Shown here piece by piece: positions 1-11,810 of a stretch of DNA of 64,000 nucleotides. Both the position numbers and the translations under genes were made by a program. Source of the DNA: Acheta domesticus (Eukaryota > Arthropoda > Insecta > Orthoptera > Gryllidae); assembly GCA_031308135.1 (NCBI GenBank), contig JAHLJT010000631.1:2581371-2645370 (forward strand). The letters are read 5' to 3'. Numbering within the stretch: the stretch's first letter is position 1; every line of letters begins with the position of its first letter. The notes beneath the pieces were generated by a model that did not search any database, was not told where the DNA came from, and saw nothing but the letters and a program-made list of their open reading frames with translations.

Positions 1-1001
1 TGGAAATAACCACCATTGTTGTTGTTATTAGACAATGACTGTTTTGATAAGGTCGAAAATATGAAGAGGACAACCAAAGAAGATTCCCCAGTGGAATATT
101 GAAAAAATAATGCAATGGTTTATAGATCATCATGGGGTAATATTTACGCAGTGATTGTATTTCACGTGCATTTATTAGAATCATTTTATTTATGAAATCG
201 TTCGTTTGGTGTTTCTGGTTGCAAAAGATGCACCCATTATCGCTATGCGTATCATATGTCAACATTTAAAATGCCTAAAGAGCAACCGCTAGAGGGTAAG
301 TACGACTAAGTGAGAAGAGTTGAGAAATATTCGTAGAGTCGTAGTTGAGAAATATAAGTGAAGTGCCCACAGTAAATGAAGCTTTCATTTGCATTCATCG
401 TTTTTTAACTGTTTGTAGTTAAAATATCGTGATTAATGAAGGTATTGCTTTCCCTGCAATATCTTCGATAGTATAATGGTCGATACGTGTACTTCATAAA
501 ATATAACAATTTGTGAATTATGACTATACTGGGTAAACCCGTGCGATTACATCGCACAGAAGAAAAGTTATGTCGCCGTACAAAAATTACAACAGAAAAT
601 ACTGCATACCCCCATGAATATACATTGTTTCATATTTACTAAGATCTTTTCACATATATTCATGGATATTGTTTCGACCTGAAACAGCAAATCCTGCCAT
701 CAACCTTACCTTAATGAAAGTAACAAAATGTTTGAAAGACAATTTCCAAATAAATCAGAACTCCCTCACCTATTTGATGTTTCCCGTAGATATTACAAGA
801 ATGATATATAAGAAAGTACATTCTTATAGTCGATAGTCACAAAGAGATGTTCTCTAAGCAAGACCAATCCTCTTCTATGTCCCGCGAACGTGTCAAGTTG
901 TTCATAACGACATCTTCCAGTTTCCTTTCTAACCGCACAATTCAAACGTCGCAAATGTCGTAGCTTCTTATTAACAAAAGAAAGCTGTGATCTATTCAAT
1001 A
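1..1001. other. AT-rich intergenic DNA, nothing recognised
   Basis: No reading frame of convincing length or composition, no recognisable repeat termini and no RNA gene could be seen. The short frames present are random openings in AT-rich DNA. Confidence 0.5.
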
Positions 1002-2251
1002 TACAGGGTGAGTCACGTAACTTTAGCACCTCCTGTAACTTTTGAACGGTTGAAGATATTGCAATGCAGTTTTCACGGAAGTGAATGAGCGAATGGGGCT
1101 AATTGAAATGTGTATTGATTTCTGTTCTATCACTTATATTTTACGAGAAATTTGAGGTAGCTTTGTTTTTCAAATGGGACTATACATATTTTTTCGGTCT
1201 ATCATGACAAGCGTAAAAAGACAAATCCAAAGATATAAATATTATCATATTGTCATATGTTAGATAAGCATTTTTTGAGTAATTTTGATTTTTTGCCACT
1301 AGTGTTTAACGGATATTTTCATTGTAACTGTCAGCCCCATAAGGTCACGCAGCGCTCCCCCAGCAAACGCAGAATTGAGGAAGGAAAGGGATTTTAGTAC
1401 TTGAGGATACGAAACATATTCCAAATATTCCCAACACTGTTGCATATTTTCCTGAACTCTGCTTTCCATCCTGCCCCATTTTCAAATATTTTGTGTTTCC
1501 TAGGAATTGAAAATATGGTTTTGTCATAAATACTGTGTATTGAAACAAGATTGTTTCTATCCCTAAGTTATTATTATATGCTTATTAACATTGAAATTGT
1601 TTGCTCAAAATATGCAATATTTTTGTAGTCTTAATAATTTATTCTCATTGTGCTTTGTTTCAAGATCCCATTAATACGTATCTTATGAAACCCCATTAAA
1701 TGAAGTTGAAGTTATAAACAATTTTATTACAATACATATGTCAAATCCTTATTTTCCATCCTTCAATCAAAGAAAGACAAAAATCTGAAAATGCGGAAGG
1801 ATGGAAAGCACAGTTCAGGAAGACACTGTAATGGTTTTGTGAATATTTGGAATATGTTTCGTATCTTCACATCTCCCTTCCCTTGCCCGGGCGCGCGTTG
1901 CTGGTGGAGCGCTGCGTAACCTTGTGTGGTGGTCTATTCAAAATGTCCGTTAAACCCCACTCGCAAAAATAAAAAATACTAAAAAAAATGCTTATCTAAC
2001 ATATGACAATATGTATATCATTGGATTTTTCTTTTTACGCTCGTTATGGTGGATTGAAAAAAATATGTATAGTTCCATTTAAAAAAACAAAGTTACCTCA
2101 AAAATCACGTAAAACGCACGTGATAAAATAGAATTTAATGCACATATCAATTAGCCCCTTCCCCTGATGCAATTCCGTGAAAACTGCATTGCAATAACTT
2201 CAACCGTTCAAAAGTTACAGAAGGTGCTAAAGTTACGTGACTCATCCTGTA
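1002..2251. mobile_element. Long foldback DNA transposon with TACAGG ends
   Basis: The left end reads TACAGGGTGAGTCACGTAAC and the right end is its inverted counterpart, finishing CATCCTGTA. The inverted similarity runs far inwards: about 480 bases of the left arm (1002 to about 1480) pair with about 460 bases of the right arm (about 1790 to 2251), including matched blocks around 1248 and 1982 and around 1425 and 1830. There is no transposase frame, so this is a non-autonomous element that would fold into a large hairpin. AAT flanks both ends and may be the target duplication. Superfamily assignment is open; ends of this kind recur in insect genomes. The two arms have diverged by scattered substitutions, so it is not very recent. 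Confidence 0.8.
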
Positions 2252-3565
2252 TAATGACCTCCACATTTTCTCTCTGTTTTTGGTACCTAATTTGTTTAAA
2301 ACCGTACACTAGGAGCCGAACAGGAGGCAAAATCGTTCTCTTTACCGCTTTAATATACATGATTTTTTACACTAGCAGAGTGATCATCCAGTAACCCACA
2401 ATAATGTAAGCAATTATCCTGACGAACTTCACAGGAAATGTTATAGAGAAATGAGATTTGGATTAAGTCGTATGAAGAACATAAGAGAAATCTGGATTTG
2501 TTGTGTCAAAATATAATAAAATCTTGTAAGCACTTCTGCTTTTTTGTAAGCAACGAAAGAAAACAGTGTTCTTTCTATTAAAATATAAGACACTAGCGTA
2601 CCCGTGCGAGAACTCATGTTATACCCCACCCTCTTCCTTATTTTTACATTTCCATATTAAGCCTGTAATACATATTTTTCATCCAAACCCTCTTATCTTC
2701 CGCCACTTATTCTATATGTCATCTTGCAATTGATAACCATGTAATATACTCTTATCAATACAAACTATTTTTATTCAACTTTATTATCGAGAAAAGAGGT
2801 ACACACAATTGTAATTCAATCGCATAGAATTACAATATCAAGGAATTAGTAATTTCACATACTGTTGCAGATTATCCAGGCTCTGAACAGGTGGAATCGA
2901 GAAGCGTCGGACCAGCAAAAATGAAATAGAATGGTCAAGATCTCACACTGTAGATTACGGTGTGAGGAAAGTTTCTTTGGCCTCAAAAATTTTGTTTTTA
3001 AGGCCGTAGAATGCTTTGTTTATGAGTTACTTAACGATATAGATTCCAAAATTCTGGCATGCGTTGCGGGTTGCATATTTCCTTCTTTAAAAAAAATCCT
3101 TCATATTTTTAAAGTCAAAGTTCAATTCGTTACGTCTCCGTGAAATTCTCTTTCTTTACAGAACTCATTTATAAAGATTGGTTGCGTATGAGAGCCGCAA
3201 AAGGAAGGTATACTACAGAAATAATATAGGAGGCGATTGGCTACATTTCCATCAACATACTTTCATTTTAAAATGAACAGTAAGCTGAATGAACGGTTTT
3301 TAACAAGATTCGTCTATCTTCAGAAACTATGCCATGGTTCTGCATGTGCCAGAAAGCAGATAATGAAATGTGACATACTTGTATGAAGGAAACTGGGCAA
3401 TTTGGCAAGCCATCTCGTTTTCTTATTCTAAACTGTTCGAAAAATTAGTTCTTCAAATAAGATCATGTTCATTTTTTAAACGAATAGTTTCTCCGCAATT
3501 TGTCCTTAAAATAAAGGAAATTTATAATTTTTGATATTTTATGACACATACAATTATTTGGAAAC
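2252..3565. other. Intergenic DNA, nothing recognised
   Basis: AT-rich sequence with no supported gene, repeat terminus or RNA. Reading frames here are under 75 codons and show no family resemblance. Confidence 0.45.
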
Positions 3566-5434
3566 TAGTAGTGCTACCGAATGGCACAGACTTTCCCGTA
3601 TTAGTGTTATATTTCCTTGGGTCTGGGGTAGCTATTCGGAATTGCCACTCACTCGTGCCAGCGGCCATCTATCGCCGCCCAAAGTAGAATTTTTTTTGAC
3701 ATTTTCTTAATTTTTCGCTTTCCTAATGATAGAACAGAAATATTAATTCTAGAATATTAAAAAACAGTAAAACGTCGTTCTAAATGGCAATTTTCTTTTA
3801 AAAATTTGGAGCCTTTTTACGAAAATTGCGTTTCAGCGCTGCTAAAACTGCGAAATTTGAAAATCTTTTTGGCAGAAATTTTTTGAGTTTTCTAGACACT
3901 TGATTTGAAGTCATTTTAAGGAATTTAACTTACAAATACAATAGTGTTTAAAAATTGCTGGTAATGTGCATATTAAAGATGTGATAAATCTTTCAAAAAA
4001 ATTACATTTGCATAATTTGTGAAAAAAAACAACAACAAAAAACAAATTGAACATTGCGTCATTTTAAAGAGTGCAACTTGTATTATCCGTTAGAATTTTT
4101 CGTTTTCCGAGTGGTAGAACGGCAATATTAATTTTAGAATATTAAATAACACAAAAACCTCGTCCTAAATGGCGATTTTTTTGTACCCATTTTTAAGAAA
4201 ATGGCGTTCAAGCGTTACTAAAAATGTAAAATTTGAAGCTCTTCTTCATAGAAAATTTTTGAGTTTTCAAAAAAACGTCATTTGAAGCACTTGCATTCAC
4301 AAATATAATGTTTACAAATTACTGGTAAGGTGCATATTAATGATTTGAGAAACCTTTCAAAATAATTACACTTGTGTAATTTTTTAAAAAACAAAAAATA
4401 TCTCAAAATGAACTTTACGTCATATTAAAGAGAGCAAATAGCGCTATCCGTTCCAAAAGTTTGAAGAAAAAATTTGGAAACATTTATAAGAAAATGGCGT
4501 TTGAGCGTTTCTGACGATGCGGAATTGTGAGCTAGTTTTCACAGAAAATGGTTGAGTTTTATAGAAACGTTATAGGTCATTATTTAAAGTACATGTACAT
4601 GTAAATATAATAATGTAAACAAATTGCCGCTAATGCAAATATTAACGACGTGAGAGACAAGTTAAAAAATTGCATTTTTGTAATTTTTGAAAAACCAAAA
4701 GAATAGGGAAATATGGCGTTTACGTCATCTCGTAGAGTATATTAAGCACTACCCGTACCAAAGTTTAAAGAAAAAATTTGGGTCCGTTTTTGAAAAAATG
4801 TAAGTTTGTATTTTTTTAAATTTTGCGCGAAAACTACTAAAATTATCAAAAAAATGTACATGACCCAAATGAAAGACCTCACTTTGAAGAACAAATTTTA
4901 TTCAGATAAAAATCTGTATTTTCAATTTTATAGTTGTAGGAAGACGCCGAAAAAACTTGAAATATTAGCGATTTTCGATAGTTCAGAGATAACCGTGAAA
5001 ATCGGACCTATTCCACCCTCATAAGTGTATTTTACTGTATATTACTAATATAAGTGTATTTAAAAAATATTGTGTAATTTAAAGAAACAATTCGGAGCAG
5101 TTTTTGAGAAAATTTTGAAAATGTCTGGGGGGACTTCATCTAAAGTACCCCCAAATATTAATGAATGTTTTTCAAAATCTCGGAGCTTCGATTCAGGCCA
5201 GATGGACAGGGGTTTCTTCAATTTGGAAAACATCGTACGCATAGTTTAGGCCCTAGCGTTGTTCACATATACCGGACAGACGGAGTGATGGACAGACAGA
5301 CAGACAGACGGGCGGGCGGACGGGCAGAGGATGGACGGACGGACCGACGGACGTTTTGCTTTCAATTGGTTTTTCGGTAGCAAGGATCCACAAAACAGGG
5401 ATTCTGGGATTCTGGCTACACCACATGTTAGTAC
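3566..5434 (+). mobile_element. Family A modular TIR-like element, copy 1
   Basis: Starts with the family left end (AGTAGTGCTACCGAATGGCA, then ACTTTCCCGTATTAG) and a conserved block around CTATCGCCGCCCAAAGTA. The body is about five diverged modules, each opening with a version of AAAAATTTGGAGCC followed by TTTTTGAGAAAATGGCGTTT; these openings fall near 3800, 4168, 4466, 4772 and 5085, giving periods of roughly 300-370 bases. The copy then passes through a GACA/GACG tract and the conserved stretch ending CTGGCTACACCACATGTTAG, but lacks the outer right end seen in other copies. No coding capacity was found. The name family A is local to this window. Confidence 0.7.
5279..5354. repeat. GACA/GACG/GGGC tetranucleotide tract
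   Basis: Short-period repeat of GACA and GACG with GGGC interruptions inside the 3' part of the family A copy. Shorter versions (GTCCGTCCGTCC) occupy the same position in other copies, so the tract is part of the element and has expanded here. Confidence 0.8.
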
Positions 5435-5545
5435 GTATACGATGTAATAAAGTAGCGTTTATTGTCGACAAAACAATTTTTACAGATGGTGGTAGTTTGA
5501 CACTACATAATATGTATATACATTGGTTGGTTGGAAAGTTCAAGG

Positions 5546-5605
5546 TTGTGTAGACCTTTCTTGTAGGTTGTGTAGACCTTTATTGTAGGTTATGTAGACA
5601 TTTAT
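5546..5605. repeat. About 22-base tandem repeat, three units
   Basis: Three consecutive imperfect units built on GTAGACCTTTATTGTAGGTT. It sits just outside the family A copy and has no obvious function. Confidence 0.75.
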
Positions 5606-6001
5606 AATAGTTTGAGGATTTCTCCTCTCTTGTGTGACTGACTCACCCCTTTTTGAATCACTTATACTATCGTTACTTCAACAAAGTTAACCTACATCTA
5701 ACTAAAATTACATCACAGGTAACTCTGTCGCGTCCTTGTTGCTTTTATCTTAATGAAATTCTATAATCTCATACCTGATATGGCTTACCACTATGCACAG
5801 GCGTCACTGTCACGTCCTTGTGTACTAATATTAACACTATTATTCATTATAACTGCTCTATCATTGCACTATCTTCTTTGACTGAATGTAGGCCACTGGG
5901 CGGCTCCGGGTGGAGGCGCGGGAGCCTTCATCAGGTGCGGATTCGCCTCCGCCAGACGATCGGGCATCGGCCGAAGTGGCCCCCGCCAGGCACCGCTTTA
6001 T

Positions 6002-7099
6002 TTATTTACATACACGGCGGTACTCGGCAGGGATCAGATCTACTTGGGCGGTGTGCTTGTAGTTGCAGGCGGCACAACCATTGATCGCTTCGGCGATTAT
6101 GCGCTCTCTAGTGTTTTTGATCGCGCTGGTCTTTAGTAGATTATTTAGTACTGCCATGCTACTTGGGCACCACTCACCCAGGGCTCCTACTAAGAGTGGC
6201 AGGAACTCGACCTCCCTGAAGTTCCTGGCTAATAGTCCGGAGCGTACTTCTTTCCTGATACTTGCGTATTTCTCTTTGAGCTTCCCAATAGTCACTGTCT
6301 TCACGGCTGCGTCGATACATACCGCTTGATGGCCCCGCACCATTATCAGGTCTGGGCGTCGTCGGCCTCCTACGTCCTGGTATTCATGCAGCACAGACTA
6401 TCCGTTCGCTACAGCCGCGTTTTTAAGGTGCATTAGCATTAAGGTGCATAGGTTGTGCCGCAGCTGCAGGATGGCATTGTGTGTCAGGCATTCGGCAATG
6501 ACGTGTCCGATCGTCTCTCCTGCAGGTATTTCTGAATTGTTTTTCTGCTCGCAGCCCCGACGGCATATTCTGTTTACTTTCTCATTCTGAGGTTGGAAAT
6601 TTAATTTCTTTGAGCTACTGAGGCGCGCGGCGTGTATGAATTTGTACATGGGCGGCCTCATATTTTTGCCCGAGCGGAGGTAGTAGGTGGACTCACTGCC
6701 TACGCTCATGGTTGCCGAGGCATAGATGCCCTGCAGCTCGTGCTCCCGCCACCTTTTCGCATGTGCTTTATGGATCAACGCATGGATATATATTAGTTTA
6801 ACTATTAGATGGCGGGACTTCAGATTGACCCGGACGGTGGCGTCTTCTTCTTCCACACGGTTGTTATCAGTGACTGTTGCAAGAAACTGTTCTAACTCCT
6901 CTGTACTTCCACCACGTATTACCTCTGCTTGGGCTGCCGCCAAGGTGGGGAGGGGGATGACTCCATCCTCATCCGTCTCGGGCTGAATTGGGTCATGAGC
7001 GGGCGGCGCCGTGGCGCCTACCGTGCTGGTTGGGTCAGTCCTCAGCTGTGATGGGCACGGCCGCCTCAGCGTTCGCGCTCCGGCCCGGGGCGGTGCCAT
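6002..7099 (-). pseudogene. LINE polyprotein C-terminus: linker, CCHC knuckle and restriction-like endonuclease
   Basis: One minus-strand frame of about 366 codons runs from 7099 to 6002 with a single internal TAG at 6398-6400, where a Trp (TGG) is likely ancestral. The N-terminal third is an acidic, proline-rich linker. Then come CRRGCEQ, ETIGHVIAEC and a following RHN, which match the CX2-4C...H...C knuckle of R2-group proteins. The last 130 codons contain RRPDLIMV, HQAVCIDAAV and a downstream lysine-rich helix, resembling the restriction-like endonuclease domain that nicks the target site in target-primed reverse transcription. A short AT-rich segment (TTTATTTATTT) overlaps the stop on the + strand. 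The assignment to the R2/NeSL group rests on motif memory, not on a search; R4-type is the alternative. Confidence 0.7.
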
Positions 7100-7279
7100 C
7101 GGCTGCTTGCGACAGATCTGCGGGACGCTCCTGCTCCGGGGCCTCTAACGGCAGGATTTTCGACATTAGCTTGTCAGCTAGGTCGAATTCAGTCGCTGTC
7201 TGAAGGAGAATTCGAGCGGCCGGCTGCACTGATCGGTAGTTTTCCGTGGTTTCTCCGATCAACACCAGGCGAATGCCGG

Positions 7280-7600
7280 AGCAGTACCCTAACAAACGGG
7301 CCACGGACCGCGCGCGATCTTTCCTTCCTCTTCCTTGTCCTGTCCTATCCTCTCCTCTCGCACGAACACACTTAAACTAACATGCAGTACACTACCACAC
7401 ATGTCGGGAGACCGATCGGGAGCTTACAGCTTGTTCCGGCTGGGGCGGTGCCTCGCTGGTGGGAGATACCTGGTTGAGGGGAAAACCTCGCTAGTCGACG
7501 GTAGGTCGGCGCCAGATCTCGCCATCCAGCGGGGAAAAATCATCGCCACCTCTCGACAAAAACACGCACTACACTTACGGGACTAATGACCTAAGTCGTT
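7280..7600 (-). other. LINE leader-like segment with short ORF start
   Basis: Read on the minus strand, this block resembles positions 24705-24960 on the plus strand closely (shared CTGGATGGCGAG, AGGTATCTCCCACCA, TGTGTGGTAGT). In both places a protein start of the type IRLVLIGE..TENYRS..P.ARIL follows. A conserved non-coding stretch before a conserved protein start is best read as the 5' leader of this LINE family. In the 7 kb copy it lies between the RT and endonuclease parts, which is out of order. Confidence 0.55.
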
Positions 7601-7624
7601 GACGCGCCCGGAAACACGAATCAA

Positions 7625-8330
7625 TCAATCCGGTGCGTCTACGCCTCGGCTCGGGGAGTGGCAGCCGGTTGTGTCAGGTAGGTCCACCGCGCTCGTTCTC
7701 TCCGGAGCGTCGCCGCCGGTAGCATCGGCAGAGTCACCGACGCGACGCGACGCGACGCAAGCCTGCTCCGGGGCGGTGCTGCCGGCTGCAAAAGGCAGTG
7801 TGGGATGCTCCCCGTGCATACCAGGGTCCAGAGCGTCAGAGGGAGACGGGTCAATAGAGGGGCGCCGTTCGGAAGTCCCACGGAATCTGGATGTCGGCGA
7901 ACCATTCCTCTGCTTCTGCGCCGTCGATTTTTGGCTCTCCGTCGTCCTCCTCCTCATCCGCCCCCGCATTCAGCGCGTCACCGCGCCGCTCCACCGTGGC
8001 GCGGCGCGTCCGTTTGCGGATGGCGAATTCTCGCGGCAGCTCGATGTATGGGAGACCTCCGTCCTCCTCAGTCCTGGGTGGGCGCCATAATAGCCCAAGC
8101 CGTCGCGAGGCTTGGCGGGCTCGGGTGGAGTTCGATCTACCAGTCGCACTGCGGTCGTTCGGAGCCCCCGAGAGGTAGGTATATGTCAGCGTCTTCGGCA
8201 CCCACATGCTGACAGTATGCGGCTTCCATCTGAATGTTTGTCATCGTTGACGTTCGTACCATCGGGTCGGGGCTGGTTAGCCACTAAAATGCGCTGTCGA
8301 CTGACCACACGTCCGCTTCAGTGGACGCCT
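7625..8330 (-). pseudogene. LINE polyprotein linker between RT and knuckle, frameshifted
   Basis: GC-rich minus-strand frames (8207-7851, 7969-7625) continue from the RT C-terminal segment. One carries PYIELPREFAIRKRTRRATV followed by an acidic run (EEEDDGEPKIDGAEAEE), and the adjacent frame carries FLTSPDP-like and EAAYCQHVGAEDADIYL-like words typical of the post-RT region of R2/NeSL polyproteins. The segments are in different frames, so the coding is broken. No known enzymatic domain is visible. Confidence 0.45.
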
Positions 8331-8820
8331 CTAATAATCCTACACCACCGTCCTCCCTGGCGGCATACAGGAAGCCGGTGGAGGAGATGGCTGAGGGACA
8401 ACAACTGTCTAGCCCTACTCCGGACAGTCTTGTCGTATTGCCGGAGCATCGGAATTGTATAGCGGCCTAGCCTGAGGGGAAAGACGGTGGCTGGCTGCAC
8501 AAACTGTACCAGCGCGTCGACTTTTTGACGGTCCCGGAGCTGAGATGATGCTATATTATCTAATAATCGGACCTGCTCGTTCAACCCTTCCCACGACTCT
8601 ACTAGATTAAATCCTACTAGCTTTCGAAAGTATTTAACGGCTTCCCCTCGGTCATGCGGGGAATGGGGGTGTCTTCAAGTTTTAATGTAGCTTCAAGTCC
8701 ACGCCTCCTTTTTATGCATAGTGTGCGACATTTTTGCGGCTTTAGTTTGAGTCCTAATGTCTTTAGTGTGTAGTTAGTGAGATCTAGTCTTATTTGAAGT
8801 TCCTCTGGGCATCTAGCCAT
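8318..8820 (-). pseudogene. LINE reverse transcriptase C-terminal (thumb) fragment
   Basis: The minus-strand frame 8820-8617 reads MARCPEELQIRL, GLKLKPQKCRTL and so on, matching the segment just after the catalytic FADD/YADD box of R2-group reverse transcriptases. Immediately upstream on the minus strand the codons read QPDDLAV, the remains of the catalytic box itself. The frame 8584-8318 continues with LRDRQKVDALVQFVQP and LRQYDKTVRSRARQLL, the thumb region. A stop in the codons before PDDLAV and a frame change between the two parts show that the enzyme is dead. The fingers and most of the palm are missing. Confidence 0.65.
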
Positions 8821-9060
8821 GACAGCCAGGTCGTCTGGCTGTCATGTATTACTGTATTCTCCTTCCTGTAGTTGACTGTGTATAGCCGTGAAAAATTCAG
8901 TCAGCTTGGTCCGGCTGATGGGGCATCTATTATTTTTGTTGTTGTTGATTACCCGCATCGCCTTTCGGCACTGCGTTTCATATGTGCAGACTAATTCCCT
9001 TTGTATGCGGGTCGCTTGTTCTTCAGGGCTGCACGAAGGCAGGACGTAGTCATCAGAGTA

Positions 9061-9862
9061 CAGGGAGAGTTATGTAATGCTGCACGAAAAAATGGCGAAT
9101 TTTCGCCAGAAAAAAATTCGTTGCCGGGCTGTGATAACGATAAAATGGATAAAACCAAAGGGTAAATTAAGAGAAAAAATCCCCTAGCACCTGGTGTTGC
9201 CAGTCCGACCGTCCGTCCGTGTATGTGCACAACACCAACGCCTAAACTATGCACACGATTTTTTCCAAATTGAAGAAACCCCTGTCCATCTAGCCTGAGT
9301 TGAAGCTCTGAGATTTTGAAAAACATTCATTAATTTTTGGGAGTACTTTACATGAAGCCCCCCGGACTTTTTCAAAATTTTCTCAAAAACGGCTGCAATT
9401 TTTTCTTTAAATTTCCTGTATGAATACAGTAAAATACACTTTTAGGTGACGTAGGTCTGATTTTAACGGTTAACTGTGAATTTTCAAAAATTGCAAACGT
9501 TTGAATTTTCTTCGGCCTCTTCCTACAAAATTAAAAATAGACATTTTTCCTTCAAATAAAATTTGTTCTCCAAAGTGAATTATTTCATTAAGGCTACGTA
9601 CAATTTATTAAGAAAACTAATAGTTTTTGCGCAACATTGCGTGCGATATGTGCAATTTTTTAAAAAAAATACAAAAGCAAGATTTTCTCAAAAACGGGTC
9701 CAATTTTTTTTTTTAACTTTTGGACGGGATGATGCTAAATATACTCTATCAGATGACAAGAACGACTCATTGCTCTATCCGTTGGGTTTTTCAAAAATTA
9801 CAAAAATGTAATTTTTGACTTGTCTCTCACGTCGTCAAAATTTACATTATAGACTATTTTAT
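9061..9862 (-). mobile_element. Family A element, truncated copy 2
   Basis: Begins with the inner right end of the family in reverse (AGAGTTATGTAATGCTGC, then the CCGTCCGTCCGTG tract and CTAAACTATGCACACGATTT) and continues through two or three modules before similarity stops near 9862. It abuts the LINE remnant at 9060. Non-coding. Confidence 0.65.
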
Positions 9863-10507
9863 TGTTCAGTGTGTTTCTTTACACATAAGATTCAAAGTGT
9901 CTTTAATGATAGATTTTGAAATGTCCATAAGTGGTCCATAACAAAGGAACAAAATTAGCAAATTTTCTGAAATGTTCGAACCAAATTTTCTTTGAAACCT
10001 TTGAAATTTTTTCGCCGAAATTCTCAAGAATGGAAAAGAGTTCAATTATCTCCCACATTCCAGAAACTTGATTTCGGCTAAGATATTTGGGGCCCAAAAA
10101 TCAAAATAATGCTAAAAAATGTAGGTGTTTTTGAATCACACACAAAATGAAAACTATCCATTGCACCGAAACGAAAAGTAAACCATCGCGTCAATTGAAA
10201 AGTTTTCTAAATATTTTGTTTTATAACACTTTCTCGAATTATTGTAAATATTCCCGCAAATGTTATTTTTTGTACTTGTTGTATTCGCTCAAAAAGGGAC
10301 AGTTAGTGGCGTAGCCTGAGTTTTGGCTTAGGATATGTAACTCGAGAATTGAGAAAATAATTTAAAACTCCTAAATATTCCTCATTTCATTTCTGCCCCT
10401 TTGGTCAATTAGAGCACACAAATAATTTGTACATTTAAAATAAAAACTAATCCAGTAAAAGTAATAATTGCTCACGTACATCATGTAGTTTACTGGTTGA
10501 AAGTTAG
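9863..10507. other. Intergenic DNA, nothing recognised
   Basis: AT-rich, with no supported gene, RNA or repeat end. Confidence 0.4.
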
Positions 10508-11810
10508 AACTAGTGGTGCTACAGAATGGCATACACTTTCCCATATTAGTTTTCTAATTCCTTGGTCTCGGCCAGCTATTCGGACTAGCCACATTCTCTT
10601 GCCAGCTATCATCTATCGCCGCCCAAAGTACATTTGTTTGACATTTTCTTAATTTTACGATTTTCTAACAGTAGAACAGAAATATTATTTAAAGAATATT
10701 AAAAAATAGTACAATCTCGTTCTAAATTTCCTTTGAAAAATTCCTTCTAAGCAATTTCCTTTGAATAATTTGCAGCCGTATTTACGAAAATGGCGTATAA
10801 GCGCTACTGTAAGTGCAAAATTTGAAGCTTTTTTCACAGGCAATTTTTGAGTTTTCAAAAAACATAATCAGAACTCTTTTAAAGAACATCAACTCACAAA
10901 CAAAATATTGATAACAAATTGTTGGAAATGTGTATATTAACAGTGAGAAATCTTTCCAAAAATTTACATTTGTGTAATTTTTGAAAAAAAATGCCCCCAA
11001 TTGAACGTTACGTCATATTAAAGAGTGCAATTTGCACTATCCGTTGGAAAAGTTTGAAGAAAAAAGTTGGGGCCATTTTTTGAGAAAATGGCGTTTGAGC
11101 GTTTCTGAAAATGCGGATTTTTGAGCTACTTTTCACAGAAAACTGTTGAGTTTTCGACAAACTTTACTTGACATTATTTCTAGCACATGTACACATAATG
11201 TGTGAACAAATCGTCGCTAATGTAAATATTAACAACGTGAAAGGCAAATCAAAAAATTACATTTTTATAATTTTTAAAAAAACTAAAGAATATAGCAGTA
11301 TGGCGTTTATGTCATCTCATAGAGTAAATTAGGCACTATCCTTATCAAGAGTGTACAGAAAAAAATGGAGCCGTTTTTTGAGAAAATGTTGTTTTTGTAT
11401 TCTTTTTAAATTGTACATATTGCTAGCAAAGTTGCGCGAAAAGTACTGAAATTTTCAAAGAAATATACATGACTGTAATGAAAGAACACACTACGAAGAA
11501 CAAATTTTATTTGAAGAAAATATCTATACCTTTAATTTTGTAGTTGTTGGAAGAGGCCGAAAAAAATTAATTTTTTTATCAATTTTCGAAAATTTAGAGC
11601 TAACCGTGGAATTAGAATCAATGCCACCTTCATAAGTGTATTCTACTCTATTCCTACAAGAAATTTACGAAAACATTTGGAGCAGTTTTCAGAAAATTTT
11701 GACAAAATGCGGGGGGCTTAATGAAAAGTACCCTCAAATTTTACGGAATCTTTTTCAAAATCTCAAAGCTACGAGTCGAGGCAGACAGTGGGTCGAGTCT
11801 GACGGAACTT
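10508..11810 (+). mobile_element. Family A element, copy 3, truncated at right
   Basis: Starts with ACTAGTGGTGCTACAGAATG and CACTTTCCCATATTAG, followed by CTATCGCCGCCCAAAGTA and four to five modules. It stops near 11810, shortly after the AATTTTACGGAATC...TCAAAGCT region that precedes the GACG tract in other copies. Non-coding. Confidence 0.7.

Larger units (their letters stand above)
5880..9060 (-). mobile_element. R2/NeSL-like non-LTR retrotransposon remnant
   Basis: On the minus strand the order is: end of a reverse transcriptase domain (8820-8318), linker (about 8320-7625), a segment that looks like an element 5' leader (7600-7300), another linker, a CCHC knuckle (about 6560-6440) and a restriction-like endonuclease (6400-6002), then a GC-rich 3' flank to about 5880. 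RT followed by a zinc knuckle and a C-terminal PD-type endonuclease is the established layout of the R2, R4 and NeSL clades. The leader-like block in the middle suggests two elements of one family joined by recombination or nested insertion. Several frameshifts and at least one stop make it defective. GC content is far above the surroundings. The 5' side ends where a family A fragment begins. Confidence 0.75.
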
